Shown piece by piece: positions 46,503-56,078 of a stretch of DNA of 64,000 nucleotides. The translations under genes and the position numbers were made by a program. The notes beneath the pieces are model-generated. The model worked only from the letters and a program-made list of their open reading frames with translations. It was not told where the DNA came from and ran no database searches. How positions within the stretch are numbered: position 1 is the first letter of the stretch; each line of letters starts with the position of its first letter. This DNA is from Novosphingobium pokkalii. GTDB lineage: Bacteria > Pseudomonadota > Alphaproteobacteria > Sphingomonadales > Sphingomonadaceae. The stretch spans positions 1 through 64,000 of the forward strand of contig NZ_BMZP01000003.1 of NCBI RefSeq assembly GCF_014652855.1, in the 5' to 3' direction.

Positions 46503-48282
46503 ACGTGGAGCGCTGTGCGGCTTCCACTTCTTCCAGATAGCGGCGGCGCGCGTGGCGCTCGGTGATCACCCCCTGCACCGTGCCCACGCCATCGACCACG
46601 GCGATTTCGTCGGCGGCGTGTTCGTCGAACAGCGCGAGGACGGCCTTGATGTCTGACGCAGGGCTGAGCGTCACGTTGGTCAGGCCAGCGAGCGCGTGAA
46701 GGCGCATGTCGGGGGCAAGATCGGGGCGATAGGCCGCCGCCGTCGCCATGATGCCGCGATAATGCCCGGCTTCGTCCACCAGGATGGCCTTGCTGGCCGA
46801 ACCGAGCGGCATGCGCGCGCGGAATTCGGCGATCGTCAGGTCTTCGGGCATCGACACCCAGTCGCGCCGCATGATCCGCCCGGCGGACAGGTTGAGCATC
46901 CAGCCGATGTCGCGCGGCCCGCGAATATTGCTGCCGCGCACGTGCAGGCGCCAGGTGGAGAACGAATAGCCGAACACTTCGCGGGTGAGCGTGCCCGACA
47001 CCAGCGAGGCGGTGAGCACCACGCCCATCAGCGCGAAATCATGGGTGATTTCCAGCATCAGCATGGCCAGCGTCATCGGCCCGCCGACGATCGACACGCT
47101 GAGCGCGGCCATGCCGACCAGCGCCGCATCGGTGGCATCGAGTTCCAGGCCGGGCACGAGTTGCCCGGCGATGATCGAAAAGGCCTGCCCCACCACCGAG
47201 CCGAGGAAAAGCGAGGCAAAGAACAGCCCGCCGCGAAAGCCGCTGGACAAGGCAACGACGCAAGCCGCGATCTTGGCCAGCAGCACGATGCCGAGGAAAT
47301 CGAGCCCCGGCCGCAATGCGAGATTGAGATGCAGCGCGCCATGGCCGGCCGAAAGCGACTGCGGCGTGACCAGCGCCAGCGGGATCAGCAGACACCCGCC
47401 CAGGATCGGCCGCCAGCGCGACAGCCCCTTGAACCGCGCCAGCGCGAGTTCGGCGCCGGTGACCAGGCGCATCACCAGGATGCCGACAACCGCCGCGACC
47501 AGGCCCAGCACGCCATAGGCGAGGTAATGCTCGAAGTGCAGGCTGCGCCCCACCGCCGTGGTGGCGATCAGCCAGGGTTCGCTGCCCATCAGGCGCGACA
47601 TGCCCGCCGCCGCCAGCGCCGCCGCCATGACCGGCGCCACCGCGCCCGGCACGAACGAGCCTATGACGATCTCGAACGCATAGAATGCCCCGGCCAACGG
47701 CGCGTTGAAGGCCGCGCCCACGGCCGCCCCTGCCCCTGCCCCCACCAGCGTGCGCAGATCGTTGCGGCGCAACTTCATCGCCTGCCCCAGGATCGAGGCC
47801 ATGCCGCCACCCATCTGGGCATAGGCAGCCTCCAGCCCGACCGAGGCGCCAACGCCGTTGGAAATGACGGTCTGCCCGGCAATGATCAGGTTGTCGGCTG
47901 GCGGAATGCGCCCGCCGTGCAGGGCATTGGCCTCCACCACGTCGATCAGCGGGCGGTTGCGGCGGCGCAGCCAGCGCGCCCACAGCGCCAGGGCCAGCCC
48001 GCCCAGCGGCAGGGCGATCAGGCGCCAGGGATGGCGGATTTCCGCCAAGGCGCTCAGCCGGTTGCCTTCCAGGCCATAGAACACCTGCTGCATGGCATGG
48101 GCCAGAAAGCCGAGGAGATTGGTGGACAGCCCGGCCAGAGCGCCAGCGAGCGCGGCCAGCGCGATGAACGCGGCCTCCCGCTCGCGCAGCAAGCGGCGCA
48201 GGCGCACCACGGCCTTGATCAGGAAAGTACCGAAGACGTGAGAGAAGCGGCGGCGCGGGGAGGAAAGACCGGAGTGGGGCAT
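46492..48282 (-). CDS. ClC-family chloride channel/antiporter with CBS domains
   Basis: This 596-residue protein has a ClC membrane domain (about residues 30-440). The ion-selectivity regions are GVGASVGLEAAYAQMGGG with the gating-type glutamate, FNAPLAGAFYAFE, and GFRGGLFFASLFLG. A pair of C-terminal CBS domains (about 470-590: MPLGSASKAILVDEAGHYRGI and DIKAVLALFDEHAADEIAVVDG) follows. Such proteins are chloride channels or Cl-/H+ exchangers. The N-terminal 35 residues are basic and variable. The 3' end overlaps the lytTR gene by 11 bp. Confidence 0.93.
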   Translation of the reverse strand: MPHSGLSSPRRRFSHVFGTFLIKAVVRLRRLLREREAAFIALAALAGALAGLSTNLLGFLAHAMQQVFYGLEGNRLSALAEIRHPWRLIALPLGGLALALWARWLRRRNRPLIDVVEANALHGGRIPPADNLIIAGQTVISNGVGASVGLEAAYAQMGGGMASILGQAMKLRRNDLRTLVGAGAGAAVGAAFNAPLAGAFYAFEIVIGSFVPGAVAPVMAAALAAAGMSRLMGSEPWLIATTAVGRSLHFEHYLAYGVLGLVAAVVGILVMRLVTGAELALARFKGLSRWRPILGGCLLIPLALVTPQSLSAGHGALHLNLALRPGLDFLGIVLLAKIAACVVALSSGFRGGLFFASLFLGSVVGQAFSIIAGQLVPGLELDATDAALVGMAALSVSIVGGPMTLAMLMLEITHDFALMGVVLTASLVSGTLTREVFGYSFSTWRLHVRGSNIRGPRDIGWMLNLSAGRIMRRDWVSMPEDLTIAEFRARMPLGSASKAILVDEAGHYRGIMATAAAYRPDLAPDMRLHALAGLTNVTLSPASDIKAVLALFDEHAADEIAVVDGVGTVQGVITERHARRRYLEEVEAAQRSTFSE

Positions 48283-48325
48283 CGCTCAACCCGCAATCGA
48301 CACCGGCACGGATCTGGCCGGAAAA

Positions 48326-48409
48326 TGGTGCCCCTGGCCCGACTCGAACGGGCACGTCTTTCGACAACCGATTTTGAGTCGGTCGCGTCTACCATTCCAC
48401 CACAGGGGC
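48326..48409 (-). tRNA. tRNA-Leu (anticodon CAA)
   Basis: An 84-base cloverleaf on the minus strand, including an encoded CCA. Acceptor GCCCCTG pairs with CAGGGGC. The anticodon stem ACCGA/TCGGT encloses loop CTCAAAA, giving anticodon CAA. A long variable arm (GTCGAAAGAC) fits leucine, and the T arm is GTTCGAGTC. It sits between the suhB-like gene and the ClC gene. Confidence 0.95.
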
Positions 48410-48505
48410 ACTGTAGCTTGCCGGGGCGCTTTAACCGCACCGGCAAAAAGGTTCAAGCCGGCAGGAGCCGTTTTGACGGCAAATCCGCAGATTGCGGATT
48501 TGCGC

Positions 48506-48583
48506 GGCACCGGCCCTCTCCCCCACCCGACCTCCCATAGGGTACTATCGTTGGGAGGTCGGGTGGGGGAGAGGGCCGGTGCC
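48506..48583. repeat. 78-bp palindrome, copy 2
   Basis: The arms here are a perfect 32-bp inverted repeat around the 14-base loop TAGGGTACTATCGT. This copy is identical to the one at 39121-39198 except for one base in the right arm. It lies between the tRNA-Leu and the inositol monophosphatase gene. Confidence 0.92.
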
Positions 48584-48623
48584 GCCAGGAAAATGCCCTT
48601 GGGGCATTTTCCCAGGACAGCGC

Positions 48624-49442
48624 TCAACCCTTGATCGCAGTTGCCACCAGCTTGTGCAGCTTGGAATGCAGCGCGTCGTTGGCAGCGAGCACGGTTTCGT
48701 CGCAGATCGCCTGCGAGCGGCCGCGATAGTCGGAGACGAAGCCACCGGCCTCGCGCACCAGGAGGCAGCCGGCGGCCGTGTCCCAGGGCTTGAGGTTGCT
48801 TTCCCAGAAGCCGTCATAGCGACCGGCGGCAACCCAAGCGAGATCGAGCGAGGCAGCGCCGAAGCGGCGGATGCCGGCCACACGCATGCCGATTTCGTGA
48901 TAGATCCGCGTCCATTCGCCCATGTCGCCATAGCCCAGGAACGGGATGCCGGTGGCAATGACCGAATCATCGAGATTGCGACGTGCCGAAACGCGCAGGC
49001 GGCGATCCTGCAACCAGGCGCCACGGCTCTTTTCGGCCCAGAAGCTTTCGTCGGTCATCGGCTGGTAGACCAGCCCGGCGATGACATCGCCCCAACCCGA
49101 ACCATCGAGCGCCGGCTCCTGCACCGCGATCGAGATCGCGAAGTGCGGGATGCCGTGAAGGAAGTTGGTGGTGCCATCGAGCGGGTCGACGATCCAGCGC
49201 GGCTTGGTGGGATCGCCTTCCACCACGCCGCCTTCTTCCATCAGCAGGCCCCAATCGGGGCGCGCGGCGCGCAGTTCTTCGTAGATCGTCTGCTCGGCCG
49301 CGCGATCGGCCTTGGACACGAAGTCGGCCGGGCCCTTGCGGCTGACCTGGAGATGTTCGACTTCGCCGAAATCGCGGCGCAGGCGCGTGCCGGCCTTGCG
49401 GGCGGCACGCTCCATCACCCGGACAAGACCGGAAATCGCCAT
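48624..49442 (-). CDS. Inositol monophosphatase family protein
   Basis: This 272-residue SuhB-type phosphatase hydrolyses inositol phosphates or related substrates. The metal-binding motifs are EEGGV (about residue 65), DPLDGTTNFLHG and the C-terminal KPWDTAAGCLLVREAGG. It starts four bases after the EF-P stop and so is co-transcribed. The N-terminal VMERAARKAGTRLRRDFG is typical. SuhB in other bacteria also modulates rRNA transcription; whether this one does is unknown. Confidence 0.94.
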   Translation of the reverse strand: MAISGLVRVMERAARKAGTRLRRDFGEVEHLQVSRKGPADFVSKADRAAEQTIYEELRAARPDWGLLMEEGGVVEGDPTKPRWIVDPLDGTTNFLHGIPHFAISIAVQEPALDGSGWGDVIAGLVYQPMTDESFWAEKSRGAWLQDRRLRVSARRNLDDSVIATGIPFLGYGDMGEWTRIYHEIGMRVAGIRRFGAASLDLAWVAAGRYDGFWESNLKPWDTAAGCLLVREAGGFVSDYRGRSQAICDETVLAANDALHSKLHKLVATAIKG

Positions 49443-49446
49443 GGGA

Positions 49447-50010
49447 TCAGCCCGCCTTGCCGACGTAGGAACGCTCGTAGACGTCCACCACGATGCGCGT
49501 GCCGCTTTCGATATGCGGCGGCACCAGGATGCGCACGCCGTTGTCGAGCACGGCCGGCTTGTACGACGAAGAGGCGGTCTGGCCCTTCACCACGGCGTCG
49601 GCTTCGACGATGGTGGCTTCGACGGTTTCGGGCAGTTCGACCGAGATCGGGCGCTCGTCATACATTTCGAGCAGCACGGTCATGCCGTCCTGGAGGAAGG
49701 CAGCGGCGTCGCCAAGAAGATCGGCAGGCAGCGTGATCTGGTCGTAGGTTTCCACGTCCATGAACACCAGGTCTTCACCCTCGGCATAGAGGAACTGGAA
49801 GTCCTTGGTATCGAGGCGCACGCGCTCGACCGTGTCGGCGCTGCGGAAGCGCACGTTGGTCTTGCGGCCATCGATCAGGTTCTTCATTTCGACCTGCATG
49901 AACGCGCCGCCCTTGCCGGGCTGGGTGTGCTGGGTCTTGGCGACCTTCCAGATGCCTTTTTCGTATTCCAGGATATTGCCCGGACGGATGTCCACGCCGC
50001 TGATCTTCAT
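49447..50010 (-). CDS. efp: Elongation factor P
   Basis: This 187-residue translation factor relieves ribosome stalling at polyproline. The KOW domain begins [23 protein letters not shown], and the loop lysine is K33 in QPGKGGAF, the position modified in other EF-Ps. The OB domains follow with [20 protein letters not shown]. The partner modification enzymes (epmA/B or earP) are not adjacent. The start at 50010 precedes MKISGV. The next gene downstream is suhB-like. Confidence 0.96.
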   Translation of the reverse strand: MKISGVDIRPGNILEYEKGIWKVAKTQHTQPGKGGAFMQVEMKNLIDGRKTNVRFRSADTVERVRLDTKDFQFLYAEGEDLVFMDVETYDQITLPADLLGDAAAFLQDGMTVLLEMYDERPISVELPETVEATIVEADAVVKGQTASSSYKPAVLDNGVRILVPPHIESGTRIVVDVYERSYVGKAG

Positions 50011-50103
50011 GATGGAAAGAGCCCTGACCAAAGTAGGAAAGGCCGCGCCTTAGCCGAGGTGGCCGATTGCTTCAAGCCGCTGTTGCATGCTAGCCACCCG
50101 CTC

Positions 50104-50562
50104 ATGACCTTGCGCGCACGTCTCGTCCTCCTGCCGGCCCCGCTCCTCGCCCTTGCCGGGGCGCTTGCCGCCTCCGCGGCCCTGACGCTGGCCGCTGCGC
50201 CCGCGCGCGCCGTTCCGGGCGGTGATCTGGGCACCCTGCACAACGGCCACTGGTCTTGCGACACCGGCGGGGACGCTGCCACGGTGCCACGCCATCTGCC
50301 GGCCGAGGATTTCCGCATCATGCCCGATTCCAGCTATCGCACACCCGATGGCAAGGGCGGCGGCACTTATGTGCTGCTGGGGCGCGCGATGAGCTTCACC
50401 TCCGGGCCGTTCTATGGCCGCAGCTACCTGGCCCAGGGGCCGAACACGGTGTTGCAGCTCGATGCCAAGGGCAAGCGCACCGGCGTGCGCTGCACCCGCA
50501 CCGGCGCGCCCAGTGGCGGCTTTGCCGACGCACCGGAGGCCGGGGTAAACGGCGCCAACTGA
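50104..50562 (+). CDS. Exported protein of unknown function
   Basis: This 152-residue protein has a signal peptide (residues 1-37, LVLLPAPLLALAGALAASAALTLAAAPARA). The mature part has HNGHWSCDTGG, a beta-rich middle (YVLLGRAMSFTSGPFYGRSYLAQG) and KRTGVRCTRTG, with two cysteines that could form a disulfide. I recognise no family. It is divergent from EF-P and converges with the OPT gene. Confidence 0.7.
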   Translation: MTLRARLVLLPAPLLALAGALAASAALTLAAAPARAVPGGDLGTLHNGHWSCDTGGDAATVPRHLPAEDFRIMPDSSYRTPDGKGGGTYVLLGRAMSFTSGPFYGRSYLAQGPNTVLQLDAKGKRTGVRCTRTGAPSGGFADAPEAGVNGAN

Positions 50563-50581
50563 CGCCGCCTGCCCGCAGGGA

Positions 50582-52531
50582 TCAAACCCGCGCGCCCCGG
50601 GCCATGCGGGCATAGGCAAAGGCGACCAGCGCGCCGAACAGCGCCAGCCCCAGCGGCATGCTCCAGGCATTGGCCGCGATCACGCTCATCACATCGGCCT
50701 TGCCGCTGCCGGCAACCAGCGCGGCAAAGGCGATGTTGAACAGCCCGTCGCCCACGATCAGGCCGGTGGCGGTGAGCACGCCCATGCGTTCGGCCAGCGC
50801 CGGATCGCGCTGGCCCATCGCCCAGCGGTTGTAGAAATGGCCGAGCACGGCGCCGATCACCACCGGCAACGTGGTCGGCATCGGCAGGTACATGCCCATG
50901 CCCACGGCGAGCGGCGGCAGCGCGCCCTTGCCGGTGGCGCGCAGGCCTTCATCGAGCGCGATCGCGCCGGCACCGATCGCGGCGCCCAGTGCAATGAGAT
51001 TCCAGTCGAGCCCCTGGCCCAGCACGCCCTGGATGATCGCGGAAATCAGCGCCGCCTGGGGCGCAGCCAGCGCTTCCGGACCGGCGCCCGGCGCGCCGGC
51101 AAAGCCGAACGTGCCGTTGAGCAGCGTGAGGATCGGCGGAATCACCACCGCGCCGAACACCACGCCCAGCACGAGCGCCACCTGCTGCCGCCACGGCGTG
51201 GCGCCGACCAGTTCGCCGGTCTTGAGGTCTTGCAGGTTGTCGTTGGAAATGGTCGCCACGCCGAACACCAGCGCGGTGACGAAGAGCGCGAAGGCGACCA
51301 GCGCCTTGCCCGCCGCCGGATCGGCCAGATGGCCGAACAGCGCGAGGAGGACCAGCGCGATGCCCAGCGCGGCGAGGATGCCGACGCCCGAGATCGGACT
51401 GTTCGACGCGCCGATCAGCCCGGCCATGTAACCGCAGACCGACGCGATGACGACACCCGCCACCAGCACATAAGCCACCGCCGCGAGCAGCGTCGTGCCG
51501 AGGTGCGCGGCCACCGGTCCGTCGCTGGCAAATCCGGCGAGCAGCACGGCGATGGGCAGCATCAGCACCACGATCGTGCCGCCGACCAGGCCGATCGGCA
51601 AGTCCCGCTCGGTCAGGGCGACCCCGGCATAGCCTTCGGCGGCACGGGCACGGCTGGCGGCGAGCGCCCCGGCGATGCCGCGCACGATCGGGCCGATCAC
51701 GCGCAGCAGGGTCCAGATCGCGGCGACGCCGATCGTGCCCGCGCCGATGAAGCGGATCTTGGCGCGGAACACGCCGGACACGAAATCGGCCAGCTCGGTC
51801 CCGGCCGGCGGACCACCGGCGGTGTAGATCGGCAGCAGCACGCCAAAGCCGATGACCACGCCCGCCAGGATGGCAAGGCCGACGGCGAGGCCGACAAGAT
51901 GGCCCACGCCGATCAGCGCCATGGACAGGCCGCCGCCCGCCGTGGTGGCGCAACCGGCAAAGCGAAACACGCCGCTCGCTTCCTCGGCCACCAGGCCCAG
52001 CTTGGCGAGCAGCGGATAGGCCACCGACAGCCCGGTGCCCGTGGCAACGGCAGCCAGCCCGCGCTTGTTTTCCTCGGTACCGCCCTCGCCCGCGCCAACT
52101 TTGAGCACTTCGGCCGCTGCCACGCCTTCGGGATAGGGCAAGTCCGACCCGGTCACGAGCGCGCGGCGCAATGGCACCGAATACATCACCCCCAGGATGC
52201 CGCCGATGGCGATCACCGCCACCGACTGCCAATAGGGAAAGCCGCTCCACCATCCGACCATGACCAGGCCGGGCAGCACGAACACGATCGCCGAGAGCGT
52301 GCCGGCCGAGCTGGCGATGGTCTGGACGATGTTGTTTTCCTGGATGGTCGATCCCGGCAAGAGACGCAGGATCGCCATCGAGATGACCGCAGCGGGAATC
52401 GACGTGGCAAAGGTAAGCCCGATCCGCAGGCCCAGATAGACGTTGGCGGCGGTGAAGATCACCGTCAACGCCGCGCCGAGCGCGATGCCGCGCGCGGTCA
52501 ATTCCCGGGGATTGCTGCCACTTGCCACCAT
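50582..52531 (-). CDS. OPT-family oligopeptide transporter
   Basis: This 649-residue inner-membrane transporter has about 15 hydrophobic segments. The OPT signature regions are TARGIALGAALTVIFTAANVYLGLRIG, SGSDLP-like VTGSDLPYPEGVAAAEVL, and GASNSPISGVG. OPT proteins import peptides or metal-chelator complexes; the substrate is unknown. Start 52531 is supported by AAGGA upstream; the longer frame to 52768 overlaps the L,D-transpeptidase gene. Gene density is low around it. Confidence 0.93.
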   Translation of the reverse strand: MVASGSNPRELTARGIALGAALTVIFTAANVYLGLRIGLTFATSIPAAVISMAILRLLPGSTIQENNIVQTIASSAGTLSAIVFVLPGLVMVGWWSGFPYWQSVAVIAIGGILGVMYSVPLRRALVTGSDLPYPEGVAAAEVLKVGAGEGGTEENKRGLAAVATGTGLSVAYPLLAKLGLVAEEASGVFRFAGCATTAGGGLSMALIGVGHLVGLAVGLAILAGVVIGFGVLLPIYTAGGPPAGTELADFVSGVFRAKIRFIGAGTIGVAAIWTLLRVIGPIVRGIAGALAASRARAAEGYAGVALTERDLPIGLVGGTIVVLMLPIAVLLAGFASDGPVAAHLGTTLLAAVAYVLVAGVVIASVCGYMAGLIGASNSPISGVGILAALGIALVLLALFGHLADPAAGKALVAFALFVTALVFGVATISNDNLQDLKTGELVGATPWRQQVALVLGVVFGAVVIPPILTLLNGTFGFAGAPGAGPEALAAPQAALISAIIQGVLGQGLDWNLIALGAAIGAGAIALDEGLRATGKGALPPLAVGMGMYLPMPTTLPVVIGAVLGHFYNRWAMGQRDPALAERMGVLTATGLIVGDGLFNIAFAALVAGSGKADVMSVIAANAWSMPLGLALFGALVAFAYARMARGARV

Positions 52532-52605
52532 TGCATCCTTCTTGCCGTAAGCGCGCGGTGTGGCACGGGCCGCGCGCAAAGGGAAGATGGCGGCAAGCGC
52601 GCCAG

Positions 52606-53715
52606 TCAGGCCACGAATTCGACCTTGGTCTGCTGGCTGACCATCTGCGCCAGGCGCGCGGCGTCCCAATTGGTCAGGCGCACGCAGCCGTGGCTTTCGG
52701 TCTTGCCGATGTTGGCCGGCTCGGGCGTGCCGTGAATGCCGTAATGCGGCTTGGACAGATCGATCCACACCACGCCCACCGGGCTGTTCGGCCCAGGCGG
52801 CAGCACCGCATCGAGCTTGGCATCCGACACGTCCCAGAACAGCTTGGGATTGAAGTGATATTTGGGATTGTGATCGATGCCGTTGATTTTCCAGGTGCCC
52901 AACGGCAGCGGATCATGCTCCGAACCGGTGGTGACCGTGAACGCGGCAACCAGCGCGTTCTGCTCGTCATAGACCCGCAGCGTGCCGGCCTTGCGGCTGA
53001 CCACGATGCGCGCGGCAGACGGCTGGTCCGTCCCCACGCCCAGGTTGGCGAGAGTCTGCCGCCAGGCGGCATCCTTCACTTGCGCCGGATCGATGGCATC
53101 GGCGCCCACGTTGGGCACGCGCAGCTTGGCCCCGCCGGCAAAGGGTGGTGCGCCGGGATTGAGCGCGTGAAGCACCTCTGGCGTCGTGTGGAACCGCTCG
53201 GCCAGCTTTTCATCCAGGCTGGCATAGCCCAGCGCGGGCAGCTTGGCCTGGGCAGCCGGATCCTTGGGCAGCGGGGCAAACGCACCGGCGGCGAAATCGG
53301 CCGGGATCGTCACCACCCGCGTGGCAGGAATGTTGCTCTGCCGCGCGAGAATGCCGCGCGTGGCATCGTCAAGCTGCCCGGTAACCGCCAGACCATTGGC
53401 CTCTTGAAAGGCGCGCAGGGCATTGTGGGTAGAGCCGCTGATTGTCCCGTCGATCACGCTGGGGGCGAAACCGGCGCGGTCGAGCAGCACCTGGGCCTGC
53501 ATCTCCGGACGGGGCTGGTCGTCGCGCATTGCGGCGGCTTCGCCCGGGCCGGCGTCATCGGATGCCATGCTGTCCGCGCCAGGCAGGGCTGCCTTGGCGC
53601 TGGCCGAGCCACTGGAGGCGCCATCGGGTGCGGACGTGTTGCAGGCAGCGGTCGCCAGGGCAAGTGCAACAAGGGAAAGAAAAGCGGAAGGGGCAAGCCG
53701 GCGGTCGCGTGTCAT
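52606..53715 (-). CDS. L,D-transpeptidase lipoprotein with peptidoglycan-binding domain
   Basis: This 369-residue envelope enzyme has a lipobox LATAAC (Cys about residue 25). A putative peptidoglycan-binding domain follows (about 75-130: QVLLDRAGFAPSVIDGTISGSTHNALRAFQEANG). The YkuD catalytic domain (about 235-365) has the active-site motif HGTPEPANIGKTESHGCVRL, with the nucleophilic cysteine in SHGC. It should form 3-3 crosslinks or attach lipoproteins. Two adjacent ATGs are possible; GGAG spacing favours 53715. Confidence 0.93.
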   Translation of the reverse strand: MTRDRRLAPSAFLSLVALALATAACNTSAPDGASSGSASAKAALPGADSMASDDAGPGEAAAMRDDQPRPEMQAQVLLDRAGFAPSVIDGTISGSTHNALRAFQEANGLAVTGQLDDATRGILARQSNIPATRVVTIPADFAAGAFAPLPKDPAAQAKLPALGYASLDEKLAERFHTTPEVLHALNPGAPPFAGGAKLRVPNVGADAIDPAQVKDAAWRQTLANLGVGTDQPSAARIVVSRKAGTLRVYDEQNALVAAFTVTTGSEHDPLPLGTWKINGIDHNPKYHFNPKLFWDVSDAKLDAVLPPGPNSPVGVVWIDLSKPHYGIHGTPEPANIGKTESHGCVRLTNWDAARLAQMVSQQTKVEFVA

Positions 53716-53830
53716 CATGTCTCCGTGCCAGCGCATCTCGCCTGCTGAACGGCAGGCGCGGCGTGGCATTGCCAGGCGACAACCCGGATTTGTAATGATC
53801 GTTCCCGCCCCGCCGTATCAACTGGCCGGA

Positions 53831-54553
53831 TCAATCCGCCTCGTTACCGATGTCGTCTGCCTCACCCTGGTCGGCGTCATCGGCGCGCAGATCGCCCAGC
53901 CCTTCGGTTTCGCGCGGCGGCGCCTCGCCAATGGCGCGCAGGAAGGCGGCGATGGCCCCGGCTTCATCCAGACCCTGATCGTTGGCCCAGACCGCACCGC
54001 TCACCGCCAGGAAATCGGCGCCGGCAGTCACCAGCGGCGCGCAGTTTTGCGGGGTAATGCCACCGATCGCCACGCAGGGCAGCTCGAATACGGCAGACCA
54101 CCAGGCCAGCAGCTCGGGCGCGGCGCGGTGCTTGGTTTCCTTCGTGCCGCTGGGATGGAACGCACCGAACGCGACGTAATCGGCGCCCGCCTCGCCCGCT
54201 TCCATCGCCAGATGGCGGCTGGCGTGGCAGGTCACGCCGATCTGGACATCGCGGCCCAGGCGCTGCCGCGTATCGGCCACGCTGCCATCGTCCTGCCCCA
54301 GATGCACGCCATCGGCGCCCAGGCGCTTGGCCAGGCTGACGGAATCGTTGACGATGAACGCCACGTCGCGATCGGCGCAGATCCGCTGGAGCGGATCGGC
54401 CAGCTTGGCCGCGGCGTGCTCGTCCACGTCCTTGACGCGAAACTGGAACGCCGCCACCGGCCCGCCATCGAGCGCGCGGGCGAGACGATCGGGAAAATCG
54501 CCGCCCACGTCGAGCGGCGAAATCAGGTAAAGCTGGGTCGCAAGATTGGTCAT
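53831..54553 (-). CDS. thiE: Thiamine phosphate synthase
   Basis: This 240-residue TIM-barrel enzyme joins HMP-PP and THZ-P to thiamine phosphate. Motifs include FIVNDSVSLAKRLGADGVHLGQDD, the phosphate loop GAFHPSGTKET and CVAIGGITPQN. The acidic C-terminal tail of about 25 residues (DLRADDADQGEADDIGNEAD) is an unusual addition. It lies next to the fructose-bisphosphate aldolase region but no other thi genes are near. Confidence 0.93.
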   Translation of the reverse strand: MTNLATQLYLISPLDVGGDFPDRLARALDGGPVAAFQFRVKDVDEHAAAKLADPLQRICADRDVAFIVNDSVSLAKRLGADGVHLGQDDGSVADTRQRLGRDVQIGVTCHASRHLAMEAGEAGADYVAFGAFHPSGTKETKHRAAPELLAWWSAVFELPCVAIGGITPQNCAPLVTAGADFLAVSGAVWANDQGLDEAGAIAAFLRAIGEAPPRETEGLGDLRADDADQGEADDIGNEAD

Positions 54554-54645
54554 GGCCGCAGCCCCTAACGCTTTGCCGGGGCCGCGTCCATCATTGCGCA
54601 AAAAGCGTCGGGAACCTGGGCCTGTTGCAGCGCATTGCAAGGGGC

Positions 54646-55011
54646 ATGAGGACCCTGCCCCCGCTTTTGCCGCTACTGTCGCTGATCGCGATCGGCGCCT
54701 GTGCCACACTGCCCAAGCCAGCCCGCGACGATGGCATGGCGCGGCTGGGCGAAGCCACGCGCGCCGGCAGGCTGGAAGTGCGGCCGCTGTCGGTCGTGGA
54801 AGACAGCCGCTGCCCGGAAAACGCCCGCTGCATCACGGCCGGTCGCCTCATCGTGCGCACGCAAGTGGGTGGCCAGAGCCGCGATCTTGAATTGGGCACG
54901 CCGGACGCATCAGGCGTCGTGCTCGATGCCGCCGAACCGGCCAAGCGCACCGACAGGCGTATCCTGCCGGGCGCGTGGCGGTTTCATTTCAGTCCACTGG
55001 CGCCGGACTGA
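54646..55011 (+). CDS. Small lipoprotein of unknown function
   Basis: This 121-residue protein has a lipobox LIAIGAC (Cys about residue 19) and then CATLPKPARDD. The mature part (EVRPLSVVEDSRCPENARCITAGRLIVRTQVGG) has two cysteines spaced by five residues. I recognise no firm family. It is divergent from thiE with a 92-bp gap and converges with the aldolase gene 13 bp away. Start 54646 gives a proper signal; 54625 is the alternative. Confidence 0.75.
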   Translation: MRTLPPLLPLLSLIAIGACATLPKPARDDGMARLGEATRAGRLEVRPLSVVEDSRCPENARCITAGRLIVRTQVGGQSRDLELGTPDASGVVLDAAEPAKRTDRRILPGAWRFHFSPLAPD

Positions 55012-55024
55012 GGTGTTCGGCTGA

Positions 55025-55927
55025 TCAGGCCGCAACCAGCTTCTGGGTGGAGCCGGTGAAGATTTCATCGATCGCGCCGCCGAGCGCCGCGTCGAATTCC
55101 GCTTCGCTCATCTGGTGGCGCAGGTCTTCAAGCAGCGCGCGACTGAAGCTGGCGATGATGCCCCGGTTCTTGGCCAGTTCGATGCAGGCTTCCGGACGGG
55201 CATAGCCGCCCGACAGGGCCACCACGCGCAGCACCGCCGGGTGATCGACCAGCGCATCGAACGTGCCGGGCACCTTGGGCAGCGAGAGCTTGAGCATCAC
55301 CTTGGTGCCTGCGGGCAGCGCGTCCAGCGCCTTGAGCAGTTCGTCGCGCAGGATCGTGTCGCAGCCCTCGCGCGTGTCGCTCTTGATGTTCACTTCGGGC
55401 TCGATGATCGGCATCAGGCCGCCGGCCAGAATCTGCATGGCCACGTCGAACTGCTGCTTCACCACGGCGGCAATGCCAGTGGGGCTGGCCGCGTTGATCA
55501 CCGAGCGCTCCTTGGTGCCGAACACGCCCAGTGCCTTGGAGCGGGCGACCAGCGCGTCAAGCTCGGGCATCGGCTTCATCAGTTGCACGCCATCGGCTTC
55601 GGCTTCCAGGCCCTTGTCCACCTTGATGAACGGCACCACGCCCTTTTCGATCAGCGCGGTCGGCACCGGCTTGCCATCGACCATGCCGTCCATGGTGCGT
55701 TCAAACAGGATCGCGCCGATCACCTTCTCGCCGTTGAACACCGCCGAGCGGATGATCCGGCTGCGCATCTGGTGGATCAGGCCGAACATCTCTTCATCGT
55801 TGGAATAGGCATCTTCCTCGATGCCATACCCCTTGAGCGCCTTGGGGGTCGATCCGCCGCTCTGGTCCAGCGCGGCGATGAAGCCATGTCCGTGGGCCAT
55901 CTTTTCGGTCATTTCAGCGTGGTTCAT
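55025..55927 (-). CDS. Fructose-bisphosphate aldolase, class I
   Basis: This 300-residue class I aldolase splits fructose 1,6-bisphosphate. Visible signatures are AALDQSGGSTPKAL near the N-terminus, the active-site region IIEPEVNIKSD, and the Schiff-base lysine K213 in KVMLKLSLPKVPG. The ending LGGAIDEIFTGSTQKL is typical of the bacterial class I type found in sphingomonads. It continues the tkt-gap-pgk run on the same strand after a 151-bp gap. Start 55927 (MNHAEMTEKM) was chosen because the domain begins there. Confidence 0.93.
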   Translation of the reverse strand: MNHAEMTEKMAHGHGFIAALDQSGGSTPKALKGYGIEEDAYSNDEEMFGLIHQMRSRIIRSAVFNGEKVIGAILFERTMDGMVDGKPVPTALIEKGVVPFIKVDKGLEAEADGVQLMKPMPELDALVARSKALGVFGTKERSVINAASPTGIAAVVKQQFDVAMQILAGGLMPIIEPEVNIKSDTREGCDTILRDELLKALDALPAGTKVMLKLSLPKVPGTFDALVDHPAVLRVVALSGGYARPEACIELAKNRGIIASFSRALLEDLRHQMSEAEFDAALGGAIDEIFTGSTQKLVAA

Positions 55928-56078
55928 GATCGATCCTGTGGTTGGGGCGGCGGCGCGCGGGGCGTCACCCACCAGTGTGGCAACCGGGTTGCCGAATCTT
56001 GCAACGCATACCTATGCGCGACCACGCCATAAACAGGCGCGCGCTGCACTGCAACACGCGCCTGCAAAAAAGTTTGGC

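Noticed and set aside
50837..52735. 632-residue frame opposite the OPT transporter
   Set aside because: Antisense shadow with His/Arg/Gln-rich translation and no domain.
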